Assembly: GCA_003152145.1 (NCBI GenBank)
Contig: PLZL01000360.1
Location: 5,723 to 13,907 of the forward strand
Source of the DNA: Limisphaerales bacterium
Lineage (GTDB): Bacteria > Verrucomicrobiota > Verrucomicrobiae > Limisphaerales > UBA11358
Direction of reading: 5' to 3'
DNA: 8,185 bases
In this document: positions 1-6,780 of the stretch, in pieces
Layout: the number at the start of each line of letters is the position of its first letter
Position numbering within the stretch: position 1 is the first letter of the stretch
Position numbers and translations under genes: made by a program
Notes under the pieces: model-generated
What the model was told of the DNA's origin: nothing
What the model saw: only the letters and a program-made list of their open reading frames with translations
The model's database searches: none

Positions 1-411
1 AATCGGTTTTGCGCCGATGGCCAGCGCGTCATCCACATATTGCGTCATGTTGGCGATGAACGTCGGCATGTCCGTGGCGCGCCCCGGGTGGCCCGGTTCG
101 TTATTGTGGCCGAACTGAATCAGGTAGTAATCGCCCTTGAGCGCGAGCGCGTTCGTCCAGCGGCCTTCGCGCATGAAGCTCATGGAACTGCGTCCGCCGC
201 GCGCGGTGTTGATCAGCTCGACCTTGTTGGTGTCGAGAAACTGTTTGAAGCCGAGCCCCCAGCCGGAACTGTCCTGAACCGTCGAATCGCCGACCAGAAT
301 AATTTTGATTTTGTGCGCAGGCGCGGCATCCGCGGCGCGGAGCGAGTTGACGCCGGCCAGCAGCAATGCCGCGAATACAGCCACAAGTATGACGCCGGAT
401 GTTTTTCTCAT
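1..411 (-). CDS. Secreted SGNH/GDSL esterase, rhamnogalacturonan acetylesterase type (CE12-like), C-terminus beyond window
   Basis: The 137 visible codons begin at ATG 411-409 and run off the left edge. Residues 1-26 form a signal peptide: a basic start (MRK), a hydrophobic core VILVAVFAALLLAG, and a likely cut after SLRA, so the product is exported. Three SGNH blocks follow in order: GDSTVQ at 41-46 with nucleophile Ser43, ARGGRSS at 70-76 with the block II Gly, and FGHNNE at 100-105 with the block III Asn. The spacing and the stretch EGRW after GGRSS fit rhamnogalacturonan acetylesterases, which remove acetyl groups from pectin side regions. The catalytic Asp/His block would lie in the missing C-terminus. 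Family members usually read GHND; here it is GHNN. The start overlaps the stop of the GH28 gene (ATGA), and AAGGAGA lies 0-1 nt before the ATG, unusually close for a Shine-Dalgarno site, so translational coupling is likely. Confidence 0.85.
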   Translation of the reverse strand, partial: MRKTSGVILVAVFAALLLAGVNSLRAADAAPAHKIKIILVGDSTVQDSSGWGLGFKQFLDTNKVELINTARGGRSSMSFMREGRWTNALALKGDYYLIQFGHNNEPGHPGRATDMPTFIANMTQYVDDALAIGAKPI

Positions 412-1676
412 TCTCCTTGTTTGCCCAAACCTTCAACGTCCGCGTTTTCAGCGGTGAATGGCGCTCCTTGTTTCACGGCGACCGATGAGTTCGTGAACCG
501 GATGCCTTTGGCGTTGCGAATGGTCAGGCCGGTTACGGCGGATAGTTTTACGTTTTCAAAAACAACATTCGAAACGCACATTTCCGGCAAACCGACAATG
601 AAACCCGCGCTCTTCGGCCCGGACGCCGTGAGATTGATGATTTGAATGTCACGATAAACCGGCGTGTCCGCGGTGACCGGTTGCGCGGAGTCCGAGGCGG
701 GGATTTTGGGATAGTAACAGGTGATGTTGATTGGAATCTCCACATTCGTCATCGTGAGGTTGCGATAAACGAGACCTTCAATCGTTCCGCCGCGTTCCCG
801 CGATGTTTTGATGCGGATGCCGCTGGTCGTGCCGTCGAACGTGCAATTTTTCACCAGCAGATTTTTAACGCCCCCGCGCGTTTCACTGCCGATGGACATG
901 CCGTGCCCGCGCAAAAAAGTGCAATCCATGACGGTGATGTTTTCATCCTGAAACTCGCGCCCGGCGACTTTGTGTCCGGCCTTGATGGCCACGTTGTCGT
1001 CACCCACGTTCAGCCGGCACCGGGTGATGAGGAGGTTTTTGCAGCTCGGATCAATGGCGTCCGTGTTCGGCGAATCGGCCGGCGCTTGAATCGTCACATT
1101 GGTGATGACCACATTTTCGCAATCCGACGGCACCAGGTGAAAACTCGGCGAGTTTTGCAGCGTCACATTTTCAACGCGGACATTTTTGCAGTTGGTGAGC
1201 ACGACCAGCCGCGGGCGGCGGACGGTTTCCGGCTGGCCTGATTTTTTCGCCGCGCGGACCGGCGCCCACCAGCGAGCGCCCGCACCATCAATGGTTCCGC
1301 GTCCGGAGATGACGACGTTCGTCAGATTTTTCCCGTTCACGAAAGCGAGCGTCGCGCCGTTTGCATCCAGAAAGTCGGACGGCTCGTCGCGTGCCTGCAA
1401 AACGGCTCCGGCGTCCAGTTGCAACCTCGTTTTGTTCCGAAGAAAAACCGGCTTGCTCAAATAAATCCCGGCGGGAATTTCGGCAACGCCGCCGCCCGAT
1501 TGTCCGCATTCGTCCAATGCTTTCTGGATGGCCGCAGTATCGAGCGTTTTTCCGTCACCCGCTGCGCCGGACTGCCGAACGTCAAAAACTTTTGCGCGCG
1601 GATTTCCCACCGTCGAACAACCAGCCAGAAAGATCGCGAATGCGAAGGCGACTGAAAGTTTGATCGTTGGATTCAT
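408..1676 (-). CDS. GH28 polygalacturonase-family glycoside hydrolase, predicted lipoprotein
   Basis: The 422-residue protein is a full-length glycoside hydrolase family 28 member, which hydrolyses galacturonan or rhamnogalacturonan bonds in pectin. The N-terminus has a lipoprotein signal with lipobox LAGC and Cys20, so it is probably anchored in a membrane facing the periplasm or outside. Residues 31-75 carry the family's N-terminal pectate-lyase-like segment (FDVRQSGAAGDG, then IPAG). The repeated NV/VxxxNVTI pattern fits a right-handed beta-helix. Active-site motifs are present in order: NTDAID at 204-209 (Asp206), GDD at 225-227 (Asp226, Asp227), GHG at 257-259 (His258) and RIK at 288-290. 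The usual NTDG is NTDA here. The gene leads a two-gene unit with the esterase, together suggesting deacetylation plus backbone cleavage of pectin. No Shine-Dalgarno site is visible; a promoter-like pair ends 6 nt before the ATG. Exact substrate cannot be told from sequence. Confidence 0.92.
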   Translation of the reverse strand: MNPTIKLSVAFAFAIFLAGCSTVGNPRAKVFDVRQSGAAGDGKTLDTAAIQKALDECGQSGGGVAEIPAGIYLSKPVFLRNKTRLQLDAGAVLQARDEPSDFLDANGATLAFVNGKNLTNVVISGRGTIDGAGARWWAPVRAAKKSGQPETVRRPRLVVLTNCKNVRVENVTLQNSPSFHLVPSDCENVVITNVTIQAPADSPNTDAIDPSCKNLLITRCRLNVGDDNVAIKAGHKVAGREFQDENITVMDCTFLRGHGMSIGSETRGGVKNLLVKNCTFDGTTSGIRIKTSRERGGTIEGLVYRNLTMTNVEIPINITCYYPKIPASDSAQPVTADTPVYRDIQIINLTASGPKSAGFIVGLPEMCVSNVVFENVKLSAVTGLTIRNAKGIRFTNSSVAVKQGAPFTAENADVEGLGKQGE

Positions 1677-2376
1677 AATTCAAATTTAGCGTTCAACCGG
1701 GCGAAATATCAAATTCCGTTTCGGCAAAAATTCGCGGCGGGCTGGAAACCCGCTGTAAACTTGTCGTTCAACTTTCCGCCAATTGAATGCCAATTATGCC
1801 GCTGCAGTAATTCTTTCATGGTCAGTCATTTAATGATGCGGCTGTCCCGTTTTTCGAGAAAGATGAAAAATGCGGCTTTTCGTGATTTTTGAATCGCGTG
1901 GAAACCATTCATGTTCTCTGCGCATTCCCGAAACCGTTCCGGCATCCTTCGGCACGCCGTGCGATTTCAGATTTTCAAGATGCTGAATCGTTGCGTCGGG
2001 CAATTCGTTGCAGGCCGCCGACATCGCGCCATCGTAGCGGTTGCGCGTCGCAGCTCAAAAGTTATTTGTTCACAAGCTGACGACCGTCCGCCCGCATCCA
2101 CAATTCGCAGTGGGTCAGTTTGGATTGACGCGGACCGGACGCCCGGCAAAAAGCGGACATTATGCGAATCAAGCCATCAGATAACCAATAAGTTTACAGG
2201 GAAACCTTCGCAGTCATTGCACGGGCGGCGTGTTTCGCTCATATTGGGGAAGCAAGCAAGCCATGAAATGGAGATCATATTTGTTCCCATGGCTGACATT
2301 TGACGCGAGCCTGGTTGCGCATAAAGATGTTGCGTGGTTGATGGCTCGCGCCACCGCGCATGAATGATACGCGAAC
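1677..2376. other. 700-bp divergent intergenic region, no convincing gene
   Basis: This gap separates the minus-strand GH28 gene from the plus-strand pseudopilin pair, so it must hold promoters in both directions. Short open frames occur on both strands, but none has a recognisable domain, a ribosome binding site or a protein-like composition. A G+C-rich hairpin lies at 1735-1755 (arms GCGGG and CCCGC, 7-nt loop), with a T5 run after it on the minus strand. This is weak as a terminator. An octamer ATGCGGCT occurs twice near 1837-1880. A TTGATG element at 2338 and AATGAT at 2363-2368, spaced 19 nt, could be a poor promoter for the gene at 2377. I see no tRNA, riboswitch or insertion-sequence signature. 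Confidence 0.5.
1683..1712 (-). promoter_or_regulatory. Candidate sigma70-type promoter for the GH28 gene
   Basis: On the minus strand TTGATA (1712-1707, five of six to TTGACA) is followed after 18 nt by TAAATT (1688-1683, four of six to TATAAT). Only TGAATT separates it from the ATG, so transcription would begin at or next to the start codon. The match is modest and may be chance in an A+T-rich stretch. Confidence 0.3.
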
Positions 2377-3018
2377 ATGAAAACTGCAACGGCAGACCGC
2401 GCGTTCACTTTGATCGAACTGCTGGTGGTCATCGCCATCATCGGGATTCTCGCCGCGATGCTTCTGCCCGTGTTGAGCGCCGCCAAGAAGAGAGCCAAGT
2501 CCATTCAATGCGTCAACGATGTCCGGCAGATCGGCATCGCCTTCAATCTCTATGCCCAGGAGCACGATGATCATCTGATGCAGCGTTATTATGGCTATAA
2601 TGCCAACGGCGTGGAAATCGGTTACGATGAGCTGCTCGTGCCCTACATCACCCGGAACAACACGCTGACCAACGGCGCGCGCATCTTCGTCTGCCCCAGC
2701 CAGCTCCAGAGCGATTATCCCCATCAGCCCGGCTACGGGATGAATTGGTATTACGACAACATCAAGGTCGGAGCCATCCTGAATCAGAGCGAGACCATCC
2801 TCGTCGCGGAAACCCTCGGGCCGAACGACACCGGCTCCCATCGCGCCGACCGCGACAGCGTTGATCCCGGTGAACTGGATTCGGAACGTCACACGGGCCA
2901 AGCCAACTACCTGTTCCTTGACAACCATGTGACAGGGCTGAAGTGGACCAACACGGTGGTGTCGCCGGACCTGTGGGGCACCGATCAGGGGATCCATGAC
3001 AAGACATTGGGAAACTGA
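2377..3018 (+). CDS. Prepilin-type N-terminal methylation protein (pseudopilin-like) with degenerate H-X9-DG motif
   Basis: The 213-residue protein has a type IV prepilin leader. A short basic segment (residues 1-9) is followed by [20 protein letters not shown], with processing expected between Ala9 and Phe10 and the conserved Glu at position 14. The hydrophobic helix would hold the protein in the inner membrane and pack it in a pilus or type II secretion pseudopilus. Residue -1 is Ala rather than the usual Gly. The C-terminal part carries the H-X9-DG region typical of large Planctomycetes/Verrucomicrobia families: His172, nine residues, then Asp182-Asn183, so the final Gly is replaced by Asn. 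A CPS motif lies at 106-108. The start is fixed by an in-frame TGA at 2365. No clear Shine-Dalgarno site is seen. The next gene starts on the base after its stop, so the two are likely co-transcribed. The biological role of such families is not well defined. Confidence 0.88.
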   Translation: MKTATADRAFTLIELLVVIAIIGILAAMLLPVLSAAKKRAKSIQCVNDVRQIGIAFNLYAQEHDDHLMQRYYGYNANGVEIGYDELLVPYITRNNTLTNGARIFVCPSQLQSDYPHQPGYGMNWYYDNIKVGAILNQSETILVAETLGPNDTGSHRADRDSVDPGELDSERHTGQANYLFLDNHVTGLKWTNTVVSPDLWGTDQGIHDKTLGN

Positions 3019-3777
3019 ATGGGAACACGTTCCGGTTTTACTTTAATTGAGTTGCTGGTGGTCATTGCCATTATCGCCATTCTGGCGGCGCTGCTGCTGC
3101 CCGCGCTTTCCTCGGCCAAAGCGAGGGCGCAAAGGATCGCGTGCATGAATAATATCAAGCAATTGGGAACCGCCTGGATAATAAATAACGGCGGGAATAC
3201 CGGGAGAATTGCTTCGTGCTGGCCGTTCGATCCGAACACGGGCACCCTCAATTCGAATGCCTCGGTGCGCGGTGTGGCCAGAACCTTCAATATGCCCAAT
3301 CCTTTTGGCGAGGTTCAACCCGGCGTGCTGGATTGCACCAATAAAAATGCCATTTCCCGCGGCACGCTTTTGCCTTACAGCCAGTCATACGAAATTTACC
3401 GGTGTCCCAGCGACCGGCGCACAATAGCGGGTTTGCCTGTCTTGCGAAGTTATTCGATGAACAACTGGATGAATGGCGAACCATTCGCCAGCCCGGCCGA
3501 TGATTTGGACACGACGCACCGCCTGTTCCAGACGGATTCCAGCATATTAAAGCCCTCGCAGCTTTACGTTTTTCTCGATGAAGACGAAATCACCCTCAAC
3601 GACGGAATGTTCGTCGTATATATGGACCGGGCCCAGGGATTTCAGGACGAACCGTCGCGCCGGCATAAAACCGGATACCCGCTCGTTTTCGCCGACGGGC
3701 ATTCGGAAATTTTCACATTTATTGATGACGATCAGGATTTGAAAGAACTGGAAAATGCCGCCACCATCTCGCAATAA
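3019..3777 (+). CDS. Prepilin-type N-terminal methylation protein (pseudopilin-like) with intact H-X9-DG motif
   Basis: This 252-residue protein starts on the base directly after the stop of the preceding pseudopilin gene (TGAATG), suggesting translational coupling. The leader is MGTRSG, cut between Gly6 and Phe7, followed by [20 protein letters not shown] with the conserved Glu11. The helix and the following SAKARAQ segment closely resemble those of its neighbour, so the pair may be diverged paralogues. The body carries YRCPSD at 127-132, a motif often seen in this family. The C-terminal signature is intact: His216, nine residues, then Asp226-Gly227. It is expected to be an inner-membrane or pseudopilus component with a periplasmic globular part. 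GGGA lies 7 nt before the ATG as a weak ribosome binding site. No pilus assembly ATPase or peptidase gene lies nearby, so these are stand-alone pseudopilin-like genes. Confidence 0.9.
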   Translation: MGTRSGFTLIELLVVIAIIAILAALLLPALSSAKARAQRIACMNNIKQLGTAWIINNGGNTGRIASCWPFDPNTGTLNSNASVRGVARTFNMPNPFGEVQPGVLDCTNKNAISRGTLLPYSQSYEIYRCPSDRRTIAGLPVLRSYSMNNWMNGEPFASPADDLDTTHRLFQTDSSILKPSQLYVFLDEDEITLNDGMFVVYMDRAQGFQDEPSRRHKTGYPLVFADGHSEIFTFIDDDQDLKELENAATISQ

Positions 3778-4063
3778 TCCGGATGCCCAATCGAACCCGC
3801 TTCCGGAGTGTTACCCGGCAGTGGGAAGTTGTTTGGCAGCAGTTTCCGAGTGGCGCGCAGGTAGTCATTTTGTTGACAGTTTCGTTGACAATTGCAGCCT
3901 CAATCCCCCAAAGATATTGAAGCCCAAGCATTCAACTTGGAGGCGAGAAGGGTCGGAATATTCGTCATCTTTGGACGGCGTGACCGTGAGACCTTCGGTC
4001 CCGAAAAACAAGTTGACCAAAGTGCAGGTGCCGCGCGGCGCAAAGTCAGGGCAATTGAAAATC
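3778..4063. other. 286-bp spacer between pseudopilin pair and shikimate kinase
   Basis: The frame of the kinase stays open back to 3755, but the upstream 103 codons show no domain and overlap the pseudopilin gene, so I treat them as non-coding. GTTGACA occurs twice exactly 12 nt apart (3872-3878 and 3884-3890), both perfect -35 hexamers, but no good -10 box lies at 16-18 nt from either. The palindromic hexamer TCCGGA also occurs twice near the start of the spacer. No clear terminator is seen. Confidence 0.4.
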
Positions 4064-4564
4064 ATGCAAAACATCGTTTTAATCGGAATGCCCGGTGCGG
4101 GTAAAAGCACCATTGGCGTCATCCTCGCGAAATTTTTATCCAAAGATTTCGTTGATACTGATTTGCTCATTCAAAACCGGCACCGGCAAAGTTTGCAGGA
4201 CATTCTGGATGGGCAGGGTTACTTGAAATTAAGAGAATTTGAGGAAAGCGAAATTTTACAGTTGAGCGTCAAAAACACCGTCATCGCCACCGGTGGAAGC
4301 GCGGTCTACAGCGAAAAGGCAATCAACCATTTGAAAGACGATGGGAAAATCGTTTATTTGAAATTGGCGACGAATGAATTGTTGAAAAGAATCAATAATT
4401 TTGAAACCCGGGGCATAGCCAAAGCCAGGGGGCAATCGTTCGATGAATTATGCCAAGAGCGCGAATCGCTGTATGCCAAACACGGGCAAATCGTCATTGA
4501 TTGCGGGAATAAAAATCATGAAGCGGTCGTGGAAGAAATCATCAGCAAACTGGCCCTGCGCTGA
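4064..4564 (+). CDS. aroK: Shikimate-kinase-family P-loop kinase
   Basis: The 166-residue protein has the size and order of motifs of shikimate kinase, which phosphorylates shikimate with ATP in the chorismate pathway in the cytoplasm. The Walker A loop GMPGAGKST is at 8-16 (Lys14), the DTD substrate/Mg motif at 31-33, and REFE near 57-60 supplies the shikimate-binding Arg. ATGGSAVYS at 75-83 corresponds to the usual ATGGGAV, with Ser in place of the third Gly. The lid carries TRGIAKARGQSF (115-126) in place of the more usual RPLL form. ATG 4064 is chosen because homology starts there; TTG 4055 is an alternative with AGGG just upstream. Hand counts of three 60-nt blocks inside the gene (4201, 4321, 4381) give about 38% G+C, against about 60% in two blocks of the next gene, which suggests acquisition from another lineage. 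The GGS and RGI variant leaves room for a different small substrate. Confidence 0.85.
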   Translation: MQNIVLIGMPGAGKSTIGVILAKFLSKDFVDTDLLIQNRHRQSLQDILDGQGYLKLREFEESEILQLSVKNTVIATGGSAVYSEKAINHLKDDGKIVYLKLATNELLKRINNFETRGIAKARGQSFDELCQERESLYAKHGQIVIDCGNKNHEAVVEEIISKLALR

Positions 4565-4627
4565 TTTGGCGGACATTTTTCCCGATTGCCTGCTCCCCGC
4601 ACGGAATTTCTCATCGCGTTGAAATCA

Positions 4628-4655
4628 TTGTCTTGAGCTTTGATTGTGGTATCAT
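4628..4655 (+). promoter_or_regulatory. Candidate promoter for the transaminase gene
   Basis: TTGTCT (4628-4633, four of six to TTGACA) and TATCAT (4650-4655, five of six to TATAAT) are 16 nt apart. The -10 box ends 8 nt before ATG 4664, so the transcript would have almost no leader, in keeping with the lack of a Shine-Dalgarno site. This is a pattern match only. Confidence 0.35.
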
Positions 4656-4663
4656 CGCCTCTC

Positions 4664-5782
4664 ATGCAAATTCCATCGGCATTCATTCCGCCGCCGCGGT
4701 TGCTGCTGGGTCCCGGCCCCAGCAACGTCGCGCCGTCCGTCCTGCGTGCCATGGCGCAACCGCTCGTCGGCCATCTCGATCCTTTCTTTGTCAAAATGAT
4801 GGAGGAAATCAAGGCCATGCTCCGTGAGGTTTTTCAGACTAAGAACGAACTGACTTTCCCCGTCAGCGGCACTGGCAGCGCGGGAATGGAATTCTGCTTC
4901 GTCAATCTGATTGAACCCGGCGATGAAGTCATCATCGGCGTGAATGGCGTTTTTGGCACGCGCATGTGCGACGTGGCCGAACGCTGCGGCGCGCGCGTCA
5001 CCAAAGTCGAATCGGCATGGGGACACATCATTGCACCGCAGCAAATCGCCGACGCGCTGAAAAAAGTTTCCAAACCGAAATTCGTCGCCATCGTCCACGC
5101 CGAAACATCCACCGGTGTGCTGACGCCGGTTGAAGAAATCTCAAAGCTCACGCACGCGGCCGGCGCATTGTTCCTGCTCGACACGGTCACGTCGCTCGGC
5201 GGCTGCCCGGTGCGGATTGACGAATGGGCCGTGGACGCCGTTTACAGCGGCACGCAAAAGTGTCTGAGCTGTCCACCTGGTTTGTCGCCGGTCTCATTGA
5301 GTCCGCATGCGTTTGAGGTCGCCACCCGACGCAAAACGAAGGTCCAAAGCTGGTATCTCGATGTGAATTTGCTGTCGTCGTATTGGGGACAGGAACGCGT
5401 GTATCACCATACCGCGCCGATCAGCATGAATTACGCATTGCACGAAGCCCTGCGTCTGGTGCTGGCGGAAGGCCTGGAAAACCGGTGGCGCCGGCACGAG
5501 GAAAATTATCTGGCGCTGGGGCGCGGCCTGGAAGCCATGATCATGAAGATCGTGTCGCAAGCCGGCCACCAACTATGGCAACTAAATGCCGTCGGCGTGC
5601 CCGAAGGGGTGGACGAAGCCGCCGTGCGCAAACAATTGCTGGCCGGTTACAACATCGAAATCGGCGCCGGCCTCGGCCCGCTCAAAGGCAGGATCTGGCG
5701 TATCGGGCTGATGGGTGAAGCGTCCCGGAAGGAAAACGTGGACACGGTCTTGAACGCACTGCGCAAGATTTTGAAAAAATAG
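4664..5782 (+). CDS. pucG: Class V aminotransferase, probable (S)-ureidoglycine-glyoxylate transaminase (alanine-glyoxylate type)
   Basis: The 372-residue protein is a full-length PLP-dependent class V aminotransferase of the alanine/serine-glyoxylate group. GPGPSN at 16-21 and GHLDP at 36-40 form the N-terminal glyoxylate-transaminase signature. SGTGSAGME at 68-76 binds the cofactor phosphate, Asp173 (LLDTVTS) pairs with the PLP ring nitrogen, and Lys199 in SGTQK forms the Schiff base. Arg346 in WRIGLMG should hold the substrate carboxylate. Fold-type sequence alone cannot separate alanine-glyoxylate, serine-glyoxylate and ureidoglycine-glyoxylate enzymes. The adjoining urate genes favour the last: transfer of an amino group from ureidoglycine to glyoxylate, giving oxalurate and glycine. 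The SMNY stretch (254-257) has Asn where many alanine/serine-glyoxylate enzymes have a hydrophobic residue; this may bear on specificity. ATG 4664 is chosen; TTG 4640 would add eight residues unlike the family. The gene converges on urate oxidase across a palindromic repeat. Confidence 0.87.
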   Translation: MQIPSAFIPPPRLLLGPGPSNVAPSVLRAMAQPLVGHLDPFFVKMMEEIKAMLREVFQTKNELTFPVSGTGSAGMEFCFVNLIEPGDEVIIGVNGVFGTRMCDVAERCGARVTKVESAWGHIIAPQQIADALKKVSKPKFVAIVHAETSTGVLTPVEEISKLTHAAGALFLLDTVTSLGGCPVRIDEWAVDAVYSGTQKCLSCPPGLSPVSLSPHAFEVATRRKTKVQSWYLDVNLLSSYWGQERVYHHTAPISMNYALHEALRLVLAEGLENRWRRHEENYLALGRGLEAMIMKIVSQAGHQLWQLNAVGVPEGVDEAAVRKQLLAGYNIEIGAGLGPLKGRIWRIGLMGEASRKENVDTVLNALRKILKK

Positions 5783-5790
5783 CGCGCCGC

Positions 5791-5946
5791 TTCAAAAGAA
5801 AAAGCACCAAGCACCAACATCCAAGCTCCAGAGAAACTTCAAACACCAAGCTTCAAATCCTGGTGTGCACAGTGTTTGGTGTTTGAGACTGGGAGCTTCT
5901 CTGGAGCTTGGTGCTTGGATGTTGGAGCCTGGAATTTGGAGCTTCA
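5791..5946 (-). repeat. Palindromic repeat built of 7-nt AAGCTCC-like units, copy 1
   Basis: This 156-bp imperfect palindrome fills the space between two convergent genes. Left-arm blocks pair with right-arm blocks: 5814-5825 with 5914-5925 (12 bp perfect), 5826-5835 with 5897-5906 (10 bp) and 5839-5849 with 5876-5886 (11 bp), around a loop at 5850-5875. The right arm has one extra 7-nt unit (CTTGGTG, 5907-5913). Read on the minus strand, the element begins TGAAGCTCC, whose TGA is the urate oxidase stop codon. It runs as units such as AAATTCC, AGGCTCC, AACATCC and AAGCACC, and ends with a T-rich GCTTTTTCTTTT. It could fold into a long hairpin on either strand and end transcription from both flanking genes. 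A 31-bp block (5814-5844) recurs perfectly, inverted, in copy 2. Confidence 0.9.
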
Positions 5947-6780
5947 CCTGGCGACGGTTCCTTCAATTTGCCCGTGCGGCTCGTCGGTCGGGACGAACAG
6001 TTCGTTTTTGTTTTCGAGGCCGAATGGCTTGAGATTGATGAGCAGGCAATGCTTGTTCGGCATCGCGATATGAACCTTGGAAATCTCCGGCGCGGTTTTC
6101 AAAGCCGCCTCACCCATCTGGAACAGCGTCACCTGAACGGACGGACTGAAATTTTTCGCAAACATCGCCAGCATCGCCTCGATGATTTTGCCGTTCGTCT
6201 TCGCGTAGTTTTTCGGTTTCTTCGTGAATGTCCAAACTGCTTTCAGCTTGGTCGCAAAAATCCGGTCGTCTGTTTCCGGCAAGGTGGTGAATCCGTCGCG
6301 CAGAAAATTTTCAAAGCCCGACGCCGTTGATTTCAGGATGAACAATTCCTCGATGCCGGATTCGACGACGCTTTCTTTGCGCGTGCAGGTGATTTTCGCG
6401 AACGGCGTGGCCGCACCCTTTTCGCTAAAAGAATGCGCGTGCGGCTTTCCTTTCACATTGATTCTTTCCCAGCAATGTTCCGTCAGGCTCACTTCCACGC
6501 GGCTGACGTGTTTGTAATTTTTGAGGAAATGTTCACCCAGCATGAGGCCGAACGCTTCCGTGTCTGCACCCAATTTTTGTTTCGCCAGAACATTGATGGT
6601 ATTTTTCACCGAATCCGTCGCCACGACCAGCCGGTTGTCGGCTTTGGTGAAGGACGCGTCGAAGCCGCCTTGCAGCATGACCCGCACGTCGAGTTCCTTG
6701 ACCGAATGTTGCGTGCCGTTGCGGGTGACTTTCATGACGCGGACGCGCGCCTTGCCGTATTGATGCTGGATGAGTTTCAT
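5944..6780 (-). CDS. uox: Urate oxidase (uricase), cofactor-independent
   Basis: The 278-residue protein is a complete urate oxidase, which oxidises urate with O2 to 5-hydroxyisourate and H2O2 without a cofactor. Matches to the fungal enzyme's active site are visible: YGKARVRV with catalytic Lys10, VVATDSVKNT with Thr55-Asp56, SGFENFLRD with Phe156, Arg173 in ETDDRIFATKL, Gln216 in PSVQVT, and PNKH (241-244) with Asn242 and His244. Both T-fold halves are present and the length is near the usual 280-300. The start has a good ribosome site: GAGGAAAG at 6792-6785, with the GAGG core 8 nt from the ATG. The gene diverges from the OHCU decarboxylase gene over 64 bp and converges on the transaminase. 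Its stop codon lies inside the start of a palindromic repeat, and the protein ends at GTVAR, so a few original C-terminal residues may have been lost. Confidence 0.96.
   Translation of the reverse strand: MKLIQHQYGKARVRVMKVTRNGTQHSVKELDVRVMLQGGFDASFTKADNRLVVATDSVKNTINVLAKQKLGADTEAFGLMLGEHFLKNYKHVSRVEVSLTEHCWERINVKGKPHAHSFSEKGAATPFAKITCTRKESVVESGIEELFILKSTASGFENFLRDGFTTLPETDDRIFATKLKAVWTFTKKPKNYAKTNGKIIEAMLAMFAKNFSPSVQVTLFQMGEAALKTAPEISKVHIAMPNKHCLLINLKPFGLENKNELFVPTDEPHGQIEGTVAR

Noticed and set aside
642..1241. 199-codon open frame on the plus strand inside the GH28 gene
   Set aside because: It lies opposite a clear GH28 enzyme and its residues show no known domain; it is a G+C-driven antisense frame.
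1735..1755. G+C-rich hairpin followed by a T-run on the minus strand, as a terminator
   Set aside because: The minus-strand stem is only five uninterrupted pairs and the T-run is offset; no gene ends just before it on that strand.
2263..2367. 34-codon frame just upstream of, and in frame with, the first pseudopilin gene
   Set aside because: It has no ribosome site of note, no family and no signal-like composition; the intervening TGA simply marks the pseudopilin gene's upstream limit.
2275..2997. 240-codon open frame on the minus strand across the first pseudopilin gene
   Set aside because: The opposite strand encodes an unmistakable prepilin-type protein, and the antisense product has no recognised motif.
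3872..3890. Twin perfect TTGACA hexamers 12 nt apart as a promoter for the kinase
   Set aside because: No acceptable -10 box lies at 16-18 nt from either hexamer.
3755..4063. N-terminal extension of the shikimate kinase by 103 codons
   Set aside because: It overlaps the pseudopilin gene, shows no domain, and family homology begins at Met 4064 with the usual few residues before the P-loop.
4640..4663. TTG start adding eight residues to the transaminase
   Set aside because: The extra residues are not family-like and overlap the best promoter match; ATG 4664 gives a normal N-terminus.
5876..6330. Plus-strand frames crossing repeat copy 1 into urate oxidase antisense
   Set aside because: Their repetitive WSLE/GAW-like residues come from reading the heptamer repeat, followed by antisense of a clear enzyme.
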